Assembly: GCA_009785655.1 (NCBI GenBank)
Contig: WQVW01000097.1
Coordinates: 1 to 6,624 of the forward strand
Direction: 5' to 3'
Length of the DNA stretch: 6,624 bases
Source: Oscillospiraceae bacterium
GTDB taxonomy: Bacteria > Bacillota > Clostridia > Oscillospirales > Oscillospiraceae
Part shown: positions 1 through 5,783 of the stretch, one piece after another
Numbering within the stretch: position 1 is the stretch's first letter
Layout of the letters: every line of letters starts with the position of its first letter
Position numbers and translations under genes: made by a program
The notes under the pieces: generated by a model
What the model saw: the letters and a program-made list of their open reading frames with translations, nothing else
What the model was told of the DNA's origin: nothing
Database searches by the model: none

Positions 1-2
1 AG

Positions 3-491
3 GATCAAGGGCTGGTGCTATTTAGATCTATACGTGAAAATTTGACAATGCCAATTCTTAAAAAGATCAGCAATTGGATTTTCCTTGATCGCGGCCAAGA
101 GCGGGAAATAGCGAAAGAATCTGTTGCAAGATACACCATCCGCACGCCGAGCATCAATAAAAAAGTCCGCGAACTTTCCGGCGGCAATCAGCAGAAGGTC
201 ATACTGGGCAGATGGACTAATTCAAAAATCACAACAAAGCTTTTGATTTTGGACGAACCTACCAAAGGGATAGACGTTGGAACAAAGGCGGAGGTTTACC
301 AAATGGTATGCGACCTTGCAAGCTCCGGGATCGCCGTGATTTTTATATCATCGGAGCTAACCGAGGTCATCAATGTCGCCGACAGAATTATCGTTATGAG
401 TAACGGTTATGTTGCCGGAAGCGTCATGAGAGAGGACGCGACAGAAGAAAATGTTCTTTCGCTTGCAATGATGGATATGGGAGGTGCGTAG
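3..491 (+). CDS. Sugar-type ABC transporter ATP-binding protein, C-terminal part (5' truncated by window)
   Basis: The reading frame is open from the first bases of the window (frame beginning at position 3) to TAG at 489-491, giving 162 residues. Family members are about 500 residues with two nucleotide-binding domains, so roughly the first two thirds lies upstream. Visible parts belong to the second domain: a GLVL..SIRENLT stretch (about 9-50) typical of the RbsA/MglA class, the ABC signature LSGGNQQKV (174-200), Walker B LLILDEPT (240-263), and the D-loop GIDVG just after. The switch region reads FISSEL (about 342-359) where most ABC ATPases carry a histidine; this replacement is usual in the second domain of RbsA/MglA-type proteins, so it is not a defect. 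The protein would energise import at the inner face of the membrane. The permease starts 3 nt after its stop, indicating translational coupling. Class is certain; the transported solute is not shown. Confidence 0.93.
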   Translation, partial: DQGLVLFRSIRENLTMPILKKISNWIFLDRGQEREIAKESVARYTIRTPSINKKVRELSGGNQQKVILGRWTNSKITTKLLILDEPTKGIDVGTKAEVYQMVCDLASSGIAVIFISSELTEVINVADRIIVMSNGYVAGSVMREDATEENVLSLAMMDMGGA

Positions 492-494
492 TTC

Positions 495-1502
495 ATGGGT
501 GCTGAACATAGGTCTTGGTTCATAAGGATCATAACCAAGCGGTTTACAATAATGGTTTTCCTGCTCATTTTGCAACTGGTGGTGTTCGCGATTTTGGCGA
601 CGCCGAACAGGAGTATCGCGGAAGTGCTGGCCGGCAGCAGCTTTATGCTAAGGCCGAGAAATTTGGTCAATATCATAAACGCATTGCCTATCACGGCATT
701 TCTCACCACCGGAATAACCATGCTGATGATTTCCGGCAAAATTGACCTGTCAATGGGCGCTAACGGCACGCTGTGTTCGATTGTTGTCGCATACTTTCTG
801 CGTGACGGCATGGCGCTGGTTCCCGCGATCTTAATTGCCCTCGCGGTCGGCGTTCTGGTCGGCTTTATCAACGCTGTGCTGGTAAACGAACTGAGAGTCG
901 CGCCGTTTATCGGCACGCTTGCCACCAGCCTGATAGCCACGGGATTGGTATTTCTTATCGCCGACAGAAGGACAATAGACGTCGTACACCCTGTCATGCG
1001 GGACTTCGGAAGGGTGATACTCTGGGACTACGTACCCATTTCGTCATTAGTATCTATCGTACTTATGCTCATTGCCGGCATTGTGCTGCACAAGACCCAT
1101 TTCGGACGAAAAATATATCTTGTCGGCGGCAATGCACAGGCGTCCATGTTATCCGGCATTAACCACAAAAAGATATCGTACATCCTCTTCATGGTGTGCG
1201 GACTGTTTTCCGGTTTTGCCGGAGTGACGTTTGCCGCACGGCAGCAGTCGGCGAATATGATCGGACTCGCGCCCGCCCGTTTTCAGGGGATTACGGCGGC
1301 AGTGCTTGGAGGGATTGCTTTCGGCGGCGGGACCGGCGGAATGGCTGGCGCGTTTGTCGGGTTGCTGGTGCTGGCCACTTTCGGTAACGGCTTGGCTGTT
1401 ATAGGGTTTAACCCGCATTTGCAAAACCTCGCCACAGGTCTGTTGCTGGTTTTTGCCCTCACGCTTGATTACTTCCAGCAGATACAGATCGAAAAAAAGT
1501 AG
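495..1502 (+). CDS. Sugar-type ABC transporter permease (RbsC/MglC-like, BPD_transp_2 family)
   Basis: This 335-residue hydrophobic protein has the usual length of an RbsC-type permease. After a short basic N-terminus the first membrane segment spans about residues 17-36. Further hydrophobic segments lie at about 62-80, 90-103, 108-131, 137-156, 181-198, 228-248, 266-292 and 312-325. Family hallmarks are GKIDLSMGA (81-89, compare GGIDLSVGS in ribose permeases), the cytoplasmic loop GRKIYLVGGN..A..LSGI (204-222) that contacts the ATPase, and the glycine-rich AVLGGIAFGGGTGG (269-282). The ATG at 495 is set by a strong Shine-Dalgarno GGAGGTG at 480-486, 8 nt upstream and inside the end of the ATPase gene. 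It would form the membrane channel with the upstream ATPase and downstream binding protein. The family carries ribose, galactose, other sugars and some non-sugar solutes, so the substrate is open. Confidence 0.95.
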   Translation: MGAEHRSWFIRIITKRFTIMVFLLILQLVVFAILATPNRSIAEVLAGSSFMLRPRNLVNIINALPITAFLTTGITMLMISGKIDLSMGANGTLCSIVVAYFLRDGMALVPAILIALAVGVLVGFINAVLVNELRVAPFIGTLATSLIATGLVFLIADRRTIDVVHPVMRDFGRVILWDYVPISSLVSIVLMLIAGIVLHKTHFGRKIYLVGGNAQASMLSGINHKKISYILFMVCGLFSGFAGVTFAARQQSANMIGLAPARFQGITAAVLGGIAFGGGTGGMAGAFVGLLVLATFGNGLAVIGFNPHLQNLATGLLLVFALTLDYFQQIQIEKK

Positions 1503-1546
1503 TAGACAAAACAGATTTATTATAAAATGAAAAGGAGAGCAATGTA

Positions 1547-2698
1547 ATGAAGAAAAGGATTCTGCCAGTATTATTGATCTTAGCGCTTGCGCTCACAGTG
1601 GCGGCATGTGGCGCCAACGGCGGCACTGAGCCACCCGCAACGCAACCACCCGCGACTCAACCTCCTGTAACGCCACCTCCCGCAGGCGGCGGCACGATCG
1701 GATTTGTAACGGACGATGTCGATCACTGGGCCCGTGATCCCTATCACATAATTTACTACAACTTCACGGTAACGCAACTCACCGCACAGATGGCAGACGC
1801 TATTGCAAGACTCGGAGAGGTGTTTAACTTCACTGTTGAGCATCAAACAGCGAATGGCGACGCCGACTTGTACATCACAAACCTCCAAACTATTCTTATG
1901 AGAGAGCCTGACGGATTGGTTATTGACGTCCAGACTGAACTTGCCCCCCGCGTCGCGGAGATACTCGACTCTTTTGGAGTTCCCGCGGTTGCGATGCTTA
2001 ATAGAGCCGCCGACGCGGACGGCAACATCATAATCCCGTCAGTCGTCTTAGACCAGTATGATGTCGGCCGGACGCAAATCGACTTCCTTTACAGTGTCTA
2101 CAGTGATTTCTGGGGTGACATTGACACGTCACGGATAGGACTTCTATCCATGGACTTTTCGGCAAATGTTGAAATCAACAGGCGTTCACTGGGCGCGGAA
2201 GAGAGGTGGAACCAACTGTTCCCGGGTCAACCGTTCTTCCACGGCGACACAGCCGCATTCGGCCTCTCGGCGGAAGCCGGGGATCAGGTCGCTAACAGCA
2301 TCATATCCGCAAATCCCGACATAGAGTATTGGTGGGTAGTCGGTGCGACAGAGGATATAACCCTTGGAGCCACGCGCGCGGTTGAGTCGTTAGGTCTGGA
2401 GGACAGGGTGCTTATAACCTCTATAGGCGTGGCGGTTCTTCCCAGAGAGTGGGATGCAGGGTATGACGGTATTTGGTTTGCGATTTACTACGTGCCTCCG
2501 GTTACGTATATAGGCACGGCAGTGTTCGGTCTGCTTGCGCTGATAGACGGCAGAGCCACTTTTGATACGCTCTGGTCTGAATTTCTCCGCCCAGGCGACA
2601 GAGCCGCGGGGCTGTTGCTTGACGTTGGTATGGTCACGCGAGATCAGTACCACGACCATATTCGAGCTGTAATGAACAGCTTTGGGCTTGAACCCTAA
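1547..2698 (+). CDS. ABC transporter solute-binding lipoprotein (periplasmic-binding-protein family, RbsB-like)
   Basis: This is a 383-residue exported lipoprotein. Residues 1-20 are a lipoprotein signal peptide (MKKR, then an Ile/Leu/Ala core) ending in lipobox VAAC with the lipidated cysteine at 21. Residues 22-48 are a low-complexity Pro/Thr linker with PPATQ repeats. The binding domain starts at about 49 with GTIGFVTDDVD and shows the alternating Rossmann-like pattern of the RbsB class: a PDGLVIDVQ strand (121-129), GVPAVAML (144-151), SRIGLLSMDF (195-204), a NPDIEYWWVVGATEDITLGA hinge-side segment (256-275) and RVLITSIGV (287-295). The pocket-forming regions are rich in tryptophan and tyrosine (W61, Y70, Y71, W262, W263, W302, W310) and lack the usual NPFF-like start, so the ligand may not be a standard sugar (inference). 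AAAGGAG at 1531-1537 lies 9 nt before the ATG. It follows the permease by 44 nt and would deliver ligand to it outside the membrane. Confidence 0.92.
   Translation: MKKRILPVLLILALALTVAACGANGGTEPPATQPPATQPPVTPPPAGGGTIGFVTDDVDHWARDPYHIIYYNFTVTQLTAQMADAIARLGEVFNFTVEHQTANGDADLYITNLQTILMREPDGLVIDVQTELAPRVAEILDSFGVPAVAMLNRAADADGNIIIPSVVLDQYDVGRTQIDFLYSVYSDFWGDIDTSRIGLLSMDFSANVEINRRSLGAEERWNQLFPGQPFFHGDTAAFGLSAEAGDQVANSIISANPDIEYWWVVGATEDITLGATRAVESLGLEDRVLITSIGVAVLPREWDAGYDGIWFAIYYVPPVTYIGTAVFGLLALIDGRATFDTLWSEFLRPGDRAAGLLLDVGMVTRDQYHDHIRAVMNSFGLEP
1631..1675 (+). repeat. Three imperfect 15-nt tandem units encoding the PPATQ linker
   Basis: Units start at 1631, 1646 and 1661. The first two differ only at a few third-position-like sites and encode PPATQ twice; the third encodes PPVTP and runs into PPAGGG. 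They form the flexible tether between the lipidated cysteine and the binding domain of the lipoprotein. Such Pro/Thr tethers are common in Gram-positive lipoproteins, and the repeat number may vary between strains by slippage (inference). Confidence 0.8.
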
Positions 2699-2716
2699 AA
2701 ATTAAAGCTTTTGCAG

Positions 2717-2722
2717 AAGGGG
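2717..2722 (+). promoter_or_regulatory. Ribosome binding site deciding the GTG start of the molybdenum hydroxylase
   Basis: AAGGGG lies 8 nt before GTG at 2731. The alternative in-frame ATG at 2746 (residue 6) would be 23 nt away and has no Shine-Dalgarno of its own. An ATG at 2723 is out of frame and stops after three codons. GTG at 2731 is therefore preferred. Confidence 0.7.
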
Positions 2723-2730
2723 ATGAAAAA

Positions 2731-5574
2731 GTGAAACTGGCAAAGATGTGGCTGAATATCAATGGTTTCGACCGGATTGTAGTATTTGATCCCGAGCGCG
2801 ACACGCTTGCGGTATTGATACGCAGATTGGGTCTGACCGGAACAAAAATCGGCTGCGAAACTAGCGATTGCGGCTCTTGTTCGGTTTTGCTTAACGGCGC
2901 GGTGACGCGTTCATGCTCACTTAAAATGGACAAGGTGAAGGAAAACAGCGCTATTCTCACCATTGAGGGGATTGGATCGCCCGGCAATCTGCATCCAATC
3001 CAGCAGGCGTTCATCTATGCAGGCGCCGTGCAGTGCGGATTCTGCTCCGCAGGATTTATCATCTCTACGTTTGCGCTTCTGGAGGAAAATATCAGCCCTA
3101 CGCGGGCAGAAGTCCGTGGATGGTTCCAGAAGCACCGCAATGTCTGCCGTTGTACCGGTTATAAGGCCATTGTGGACGCGGTTATGTGTGCCGCCGAGGT
3201 ATTGCGCGGAGAAAAAACCATGGCCGAAATAACATTTAAAGAGCCCGAAAACGGTGAATACTACGGCTTGTCGCTGCCCCGGCCTTCGTCATTGCCCAGA
3301 GTTACTGGTCAATGTGATTATGGCGATGACGTTTCGATCAAGATGCCGGATGGGACATTGCACCTGGCTGTGGTACAGCCGAGAATCACACATCACGCCA
3401 ACATACTAAGTATCGACACGTCTGAGGCTGAGAAAATGCCGGGTGTTTTCCGAGTGATAACGTCTAAAGACGTTATCGGCACAAACGACATGGGCCGAGG
3501 TCCATCAAACCCGCGCAACAAGATGGACTACATCCAGGAATTACTCTGCTCGAAGAAGATATTTCGCTATGGCGACGTTGTGGCGCTTGTAGCGGCAGAC
3601 ACCCGCGACAACGCGCGCGCGGCGGCAAAACACGTCAAAGTTGAAATAGAGCAACTGCCGGAGTATCTTAGTTTCTTAGACGCCGTCGCCCCGGGCGCTC
3701 TCCCAATTCATAAGGGGGATAACGAGTTTTTCCATCAGCCTCTTTTCAAAGGGGATCATAGAAATATCAAAGCAATTATTGAAGAATCAGCGTTTCATGT
3801 TTCAGGCAGCTTTCATACCACGCGTGAACCTCACATGACCATGGAAGGTGATGTGATGCAGGCTTATTGGGATACCGACGGGATGTTGACTATACAGTGC
3901 AAGGCTCAGGGCGTCAACATGACAAGATTGGTGATTTCTCCCGCTATCGGTATCCCATTCGATAAAATACGGATTATAAATAACCCCTCCGGCGGTTCGT
4001 TCGGCTGGCCGTTTTCGCCGTTTTCTTATGCTCTTGCCGCGGTTGCAACCATTGCCACGGGTATGCCGGTTTCGCTGTCTATGTCCTATGAAGAATTCAT
4101 GCACTACAGCGGAAAACGTTCAGCTTCGTACACAAACGCGGCGCTTGGCTGCACTGCGGACGGGAAAATCACGGGACTCAGATACGATGTGGGATACGAG
4201 ATGGGTCCATACCCTATCTTTGCGGAGAGGCATCTTGTCAAGATGGCCACCCTTTTCGGCAGTCCGTATGGTATCGCGAATATTGCGGGGCTGGGACGGA
4301 CGGCGTATTCCAACCATAATTACAGCGCCGCGTACCGTGGCTTTGGCGCGCCGGAAATATTCATGGCGTCCGAGCAAATTGTTGATATGTTAGCCTATGA
4401 GGCAGGTATCGACCCGCTTGAATTCCGCTCCATTAACGTGGCAAGAGGAAACGACACCGCGCCTACGAGCTGCGCATATCGCGACTCTTCAGCCGAACTG
4501 TTGATTAACGAGATGAGACCGCTGTATAAAATGGCGCTAGAAAAGGCCAAGACGGAAAGTACGCCGGAGAAGCGGCGCGGCGTGGGCGTTTCATTTGGCG
4601 TCTATACTTGCGGCGCCGGAGCCACAGACTACGCGGGCTGCAAATTAGAGGTGAATCCTGACGACACGATCTCGGTATACAATACATGGATTAATGTTGG
4701 GCAGGGCGGTGATATTGGCGCCATCATGGTTGTTGTCGAAGCGCTCAAACCTATGGGAATAAACCCATCGCAAGTGAAACTTCGCAACAACGACACCAAA
4801 ACGTGTCCGGACAGCGGCTCTACGACAGCAAGCAGGTCTCACATCATGAATGGTCATGCGGCCATCCAAACTGCTAAACTGATGCTTAAAGCCCGCGATA
4901 AGGGAAACGGGCGGTACCGGACATATGCTGAGATGGTAGCGGAGGGGCTTGATACTGTTTTCGAGACAATGTACATCCTAGACGGGGTAAGCGACGGGCT
5001 GTCCGATCTGCACCCTGATACAGGTCATGGAGATCCGTTCCCCTCATACATGTATGTGCTGTATATGTCTGAAGTGGAAGTTGACTCCGCGACAGGCAAA
5101 ACCTCAGTTTTGAAAGGCACGATCGTTTTCGATGTCGGCCGTGTGGGCAATGTTGGAGTGGTCACTGGTCAAGCTATTGGAGGATTCTCTCACTCCATCG
5201 GTCATGCGCTGAGCGAGAATTATGCCGATGTGAAGAAGCATAATTGCCTTTCCGGGGCCGGAGTGCCTACGATCGACATGATACCTGATGATATTGATGT
5301 CCGAATCATTGAACATACCAAGTCGTACGGGCCTTTTGGGTCCAGCGGGTGTGGAGAGGTTTTCCAAACCAGCGGGCATGTGTCAGTGATAAACGCGATT
5401 TACAACGCTTGCGGTGTGCGCATCTACGATTTGCCCGCCTTGCCTGAAAAAGTGAAGGCAGGACTTGACGCCCTCGCTTCAGGCAACTCCGTCGATCCGC
5501 CGCCTTACTTTTTGGGGTCAGATTTCTTTGAAACAATTGAGGAAATCACGGCTAATCCTGTCGCTGGACAATAG
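2731..5574 (+). CDS. MOP-type molybdenum hydroxylase: fused [2Fe-2S] and molybdopterin-binding subunit, aldehyde oxidoreductase-like
   Basis: This 947-residue enzyme belongs to the xanthine oxidase family. Residues 1-80 are a plant-ferredoxin-type domain with cluster ligands C42, C47, C50 and C62. Residues 85-160 are the second [2Fe-2S] domain with C102, C105, C139 and C141 (CGFC and CRCTGY). The Mo domains follow from about 180: GGSFGW (421-426), AYRGFGAPE (534-542, with the active-site Arg at 536), VGQGGDIG (656-663) and GPFGSSGCGE (867-876), whose E876 is the predicted catalytic glutamate. There is no FAD domain. Order and length match D. gigas aldehyde oxidoreductase (907 residues, molybdopterin cytosine dinucleotide), which passes electrons to flavodoxin. 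The reaction would be hydroxylation of an aldehyde or related carbon with water, in the cytoplasm. Differences from MOP include A107 in place of proline after CGFCS, pocket changes, and a tail of about 33 residues (from about 915). It is the last gene of the transporter operon, 32 nt after the binding protein. Family is near certain; substrate is unknown. Confidence 0.95.
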   Translation: MKLAKMWLNINGFDRIVVFDPERDTLAVLIRRLGLTGTKIGCETSDCGSCSVLLNGAVTRSCSLKMDKVKENSAILTIEGIGSPGNLHPIQQAFIYAGAVQCGFCSAGFIISTFALLEENISPTRAEVRGWFQKHRNVCRCTGYKAIVDAVMCAAEVLRGEKTMAEITFKEPENGEYYGLSLPRPSSLPRVTGQCDYGDDVSIKMPDGTLHLAVVQPRITHHANILSIDTSEAEKMPGVFRVITSKDVIGTNDMGRGPSNPRNKMDYIQELLCSKKIFRYGDVVALVAADTRDNARAAAKHVKVEIEQLPEYLSFLDAVAPGALPIHKGDNEFFHQPLFKGDHRNIKAIIEESAFHVSGSFHTTREPHMTMEGDVMQAYWDTDGMLTIQCKAQGVNMTRLVISPAIGIPFDKIRIINNPSGGSFGWPFSPFSYALAAVATIATGMPVSLSMSYEEFMHYSGKRSASYTNAALGCTADGKITGLRYDVGYEMGPYPIFAERHLVKMATLFGSPYGIANIAGLGRTAYSNHNYSAAYRGFGAPEIFMASEQIVDMLAYEAGIDPLEFRSINVARGNDTAPTSCAYRDSSAELLINEMRPLYKMALEKAKTESTPEKRRGVGVSFGVYTCGAGATDYAGCKLEVNPDDTISVYNTWINVGQGGDIGAIMVVVEALKPMGINPSQVKLRNNDTKTCPDSGSTTASRSHIMNGHAAIQTAKLMLKARDKGNGRYRTYAEMVAEGLDTVFETMYILDGVSDGLSDLHPDTGHGDPFPSYMYVLYMSEVEVDSATGKTSVLKGTIVFDVGRVGNVGVVTGQAIGGFSHSIGHALSENYADVKKHNCLSGAGVPTIDMIPDDIDVRIIEHTKSYGPFGSSGCGEVFQTSGHVSVINAIYNACGVRIYDLPALPEKVKAGLDALASGNSVDPPPYFLGSDFFETIEEITANPVAGQ
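3456..3477 (+). repeat. Perfect 9-bp inverted repeat with 4-nt loop inside the hydroxylase gene
   Basis: Left arm GATAACGTC (3456-3464), loop TAAA, and right arm 3469-3477 the exact reverse complement. A T-G pair can extend it by one. It encodes residues 243-249 and neighbours (ITSKDVI). No T-run follows, so it is not a terminator. It could be an RNA hairpin or chance. Confidence 0.6.
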
Positions 5575-5601
5575 GTGCAAAGCTGCTGCCGCAATAGACG
5601 A

Positions 5602-5644
5602 AAACCCCATACTGAGGCGATTTTAACGCCTTAGTATGGGGTTT
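5602..5644 (+). terminator. Intrinsic (Rho-independent) terminator after the transporter-hydroxylase operon
   Basis: The arms 5602-5619 and 5627-5644 are 18 nt each and fully complementary apart from one G-T wobble, with a 7-nt loop (ATTTTAA). The 3' arm ends in GTTT followed by GTTTGT, a short interrupted T-run. It begins 27 nt after the hydroxylase stop codon and separates the operon from the regulator. The minus-strand side has only a four-T run, and no minus-strand gene points at it, so I read it as acting on the + strand. Confidence 0.9.
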
Positions 5645-5690
5645 GTTTGTGATTGTTAACGACATGGAAAATCACTCGGGAGATTGAGCC

Positions 5691-5719
5691 TTGCAAAATA
5701 CATGCCAATGTAATAAAAT
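5691..5719 (+). promoter_or_regulatory. Candidate sigma-70-type promoter for the LysR-family regulator
   Basis: TTGCAA at 5691-5696 (four of six matches to the -35 consensus) and TAAAAT at 5714-5719 (five of six to the -10 consensus) are separated by 17 nt. Transcription would begin near 5726, leaving a leader of about 58 nt before the TTG start. The position just after the terminator fits a separate transcript. Prediction from sequence only. Confidence 0.5.
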
Positions 5720-5758
5720 AACTCGTATGATGATGGTTTGGCACATTCATTGACCAAA
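5703..5758. promoter_or_regulatory. Inverted repeats in the regulator leader, possible operator
   Basis: TGCCAA (5703-5708) and TTGGCA (5738-5743) are perfect inverted copies 29 nt apart; the first sits in the spacer of the candidate promoter. A second pairing, TTTGG (5737-5741) with CCAAA (5754-5758), is separated by 12 nt. LysR-type proteins often bind dyads next to their own promoter. These are short and do not form a clean T-N11-A box, so this is a weak call. Confidence 0.25.
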
Positions 5759-5770
5759 TTTCAGCTTCGA

Positions 5771-5776
5771 AAGGGA
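5771..5776 (+). promoter_or_regulatory. Ribosome binding site supporting the TTG start of the LysR-family gene
   Basis: AAGGGA lies 7 nt before TTG at 5784. The frame is closed by TGA at 5751-5753, and no ATG or GTG occurs in it between that stop and 5784, so TTG is the only start that keeps the whole DNA-binding domain. Confidence 0.65.
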
Positions 5777-5783
5777 CAGCCCG

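Noticed and set aside
342..359. Missing H-loop histidine in the ABC ATPase as a sign of an inactive protein
   Set aside because: SSEL at this site is normal for the second nucleotide-binding domain of RbsA/MglA-type ATPases.
407..997. Minus-strand open frame of 196 codons opposite the permease
   Set aside because: It mirrors the ATPase end and permease start, shows no family motif, and the + strand genes there are certain.
5045..5056. 12-bp palindrome CATACATGTATG in the hydroxylase gene
   Set aside because: Short and without a loop, it lies over SYMYV codons that match the conserved protein core, so it is probably chance.
2731..5574. Annotation as xanthine dehydrogenase
   Set aside because: The Fe-S and Mo domains are fused without an FAD domain, and the motifs GGSFGW, VGQGGDIG and WFQKHRN follow the MOP aldehyde oxidoreductase pattern and not the GGGFGGK pattern of xanthine dehydrogenases. 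Purine substrates are still not excluded.
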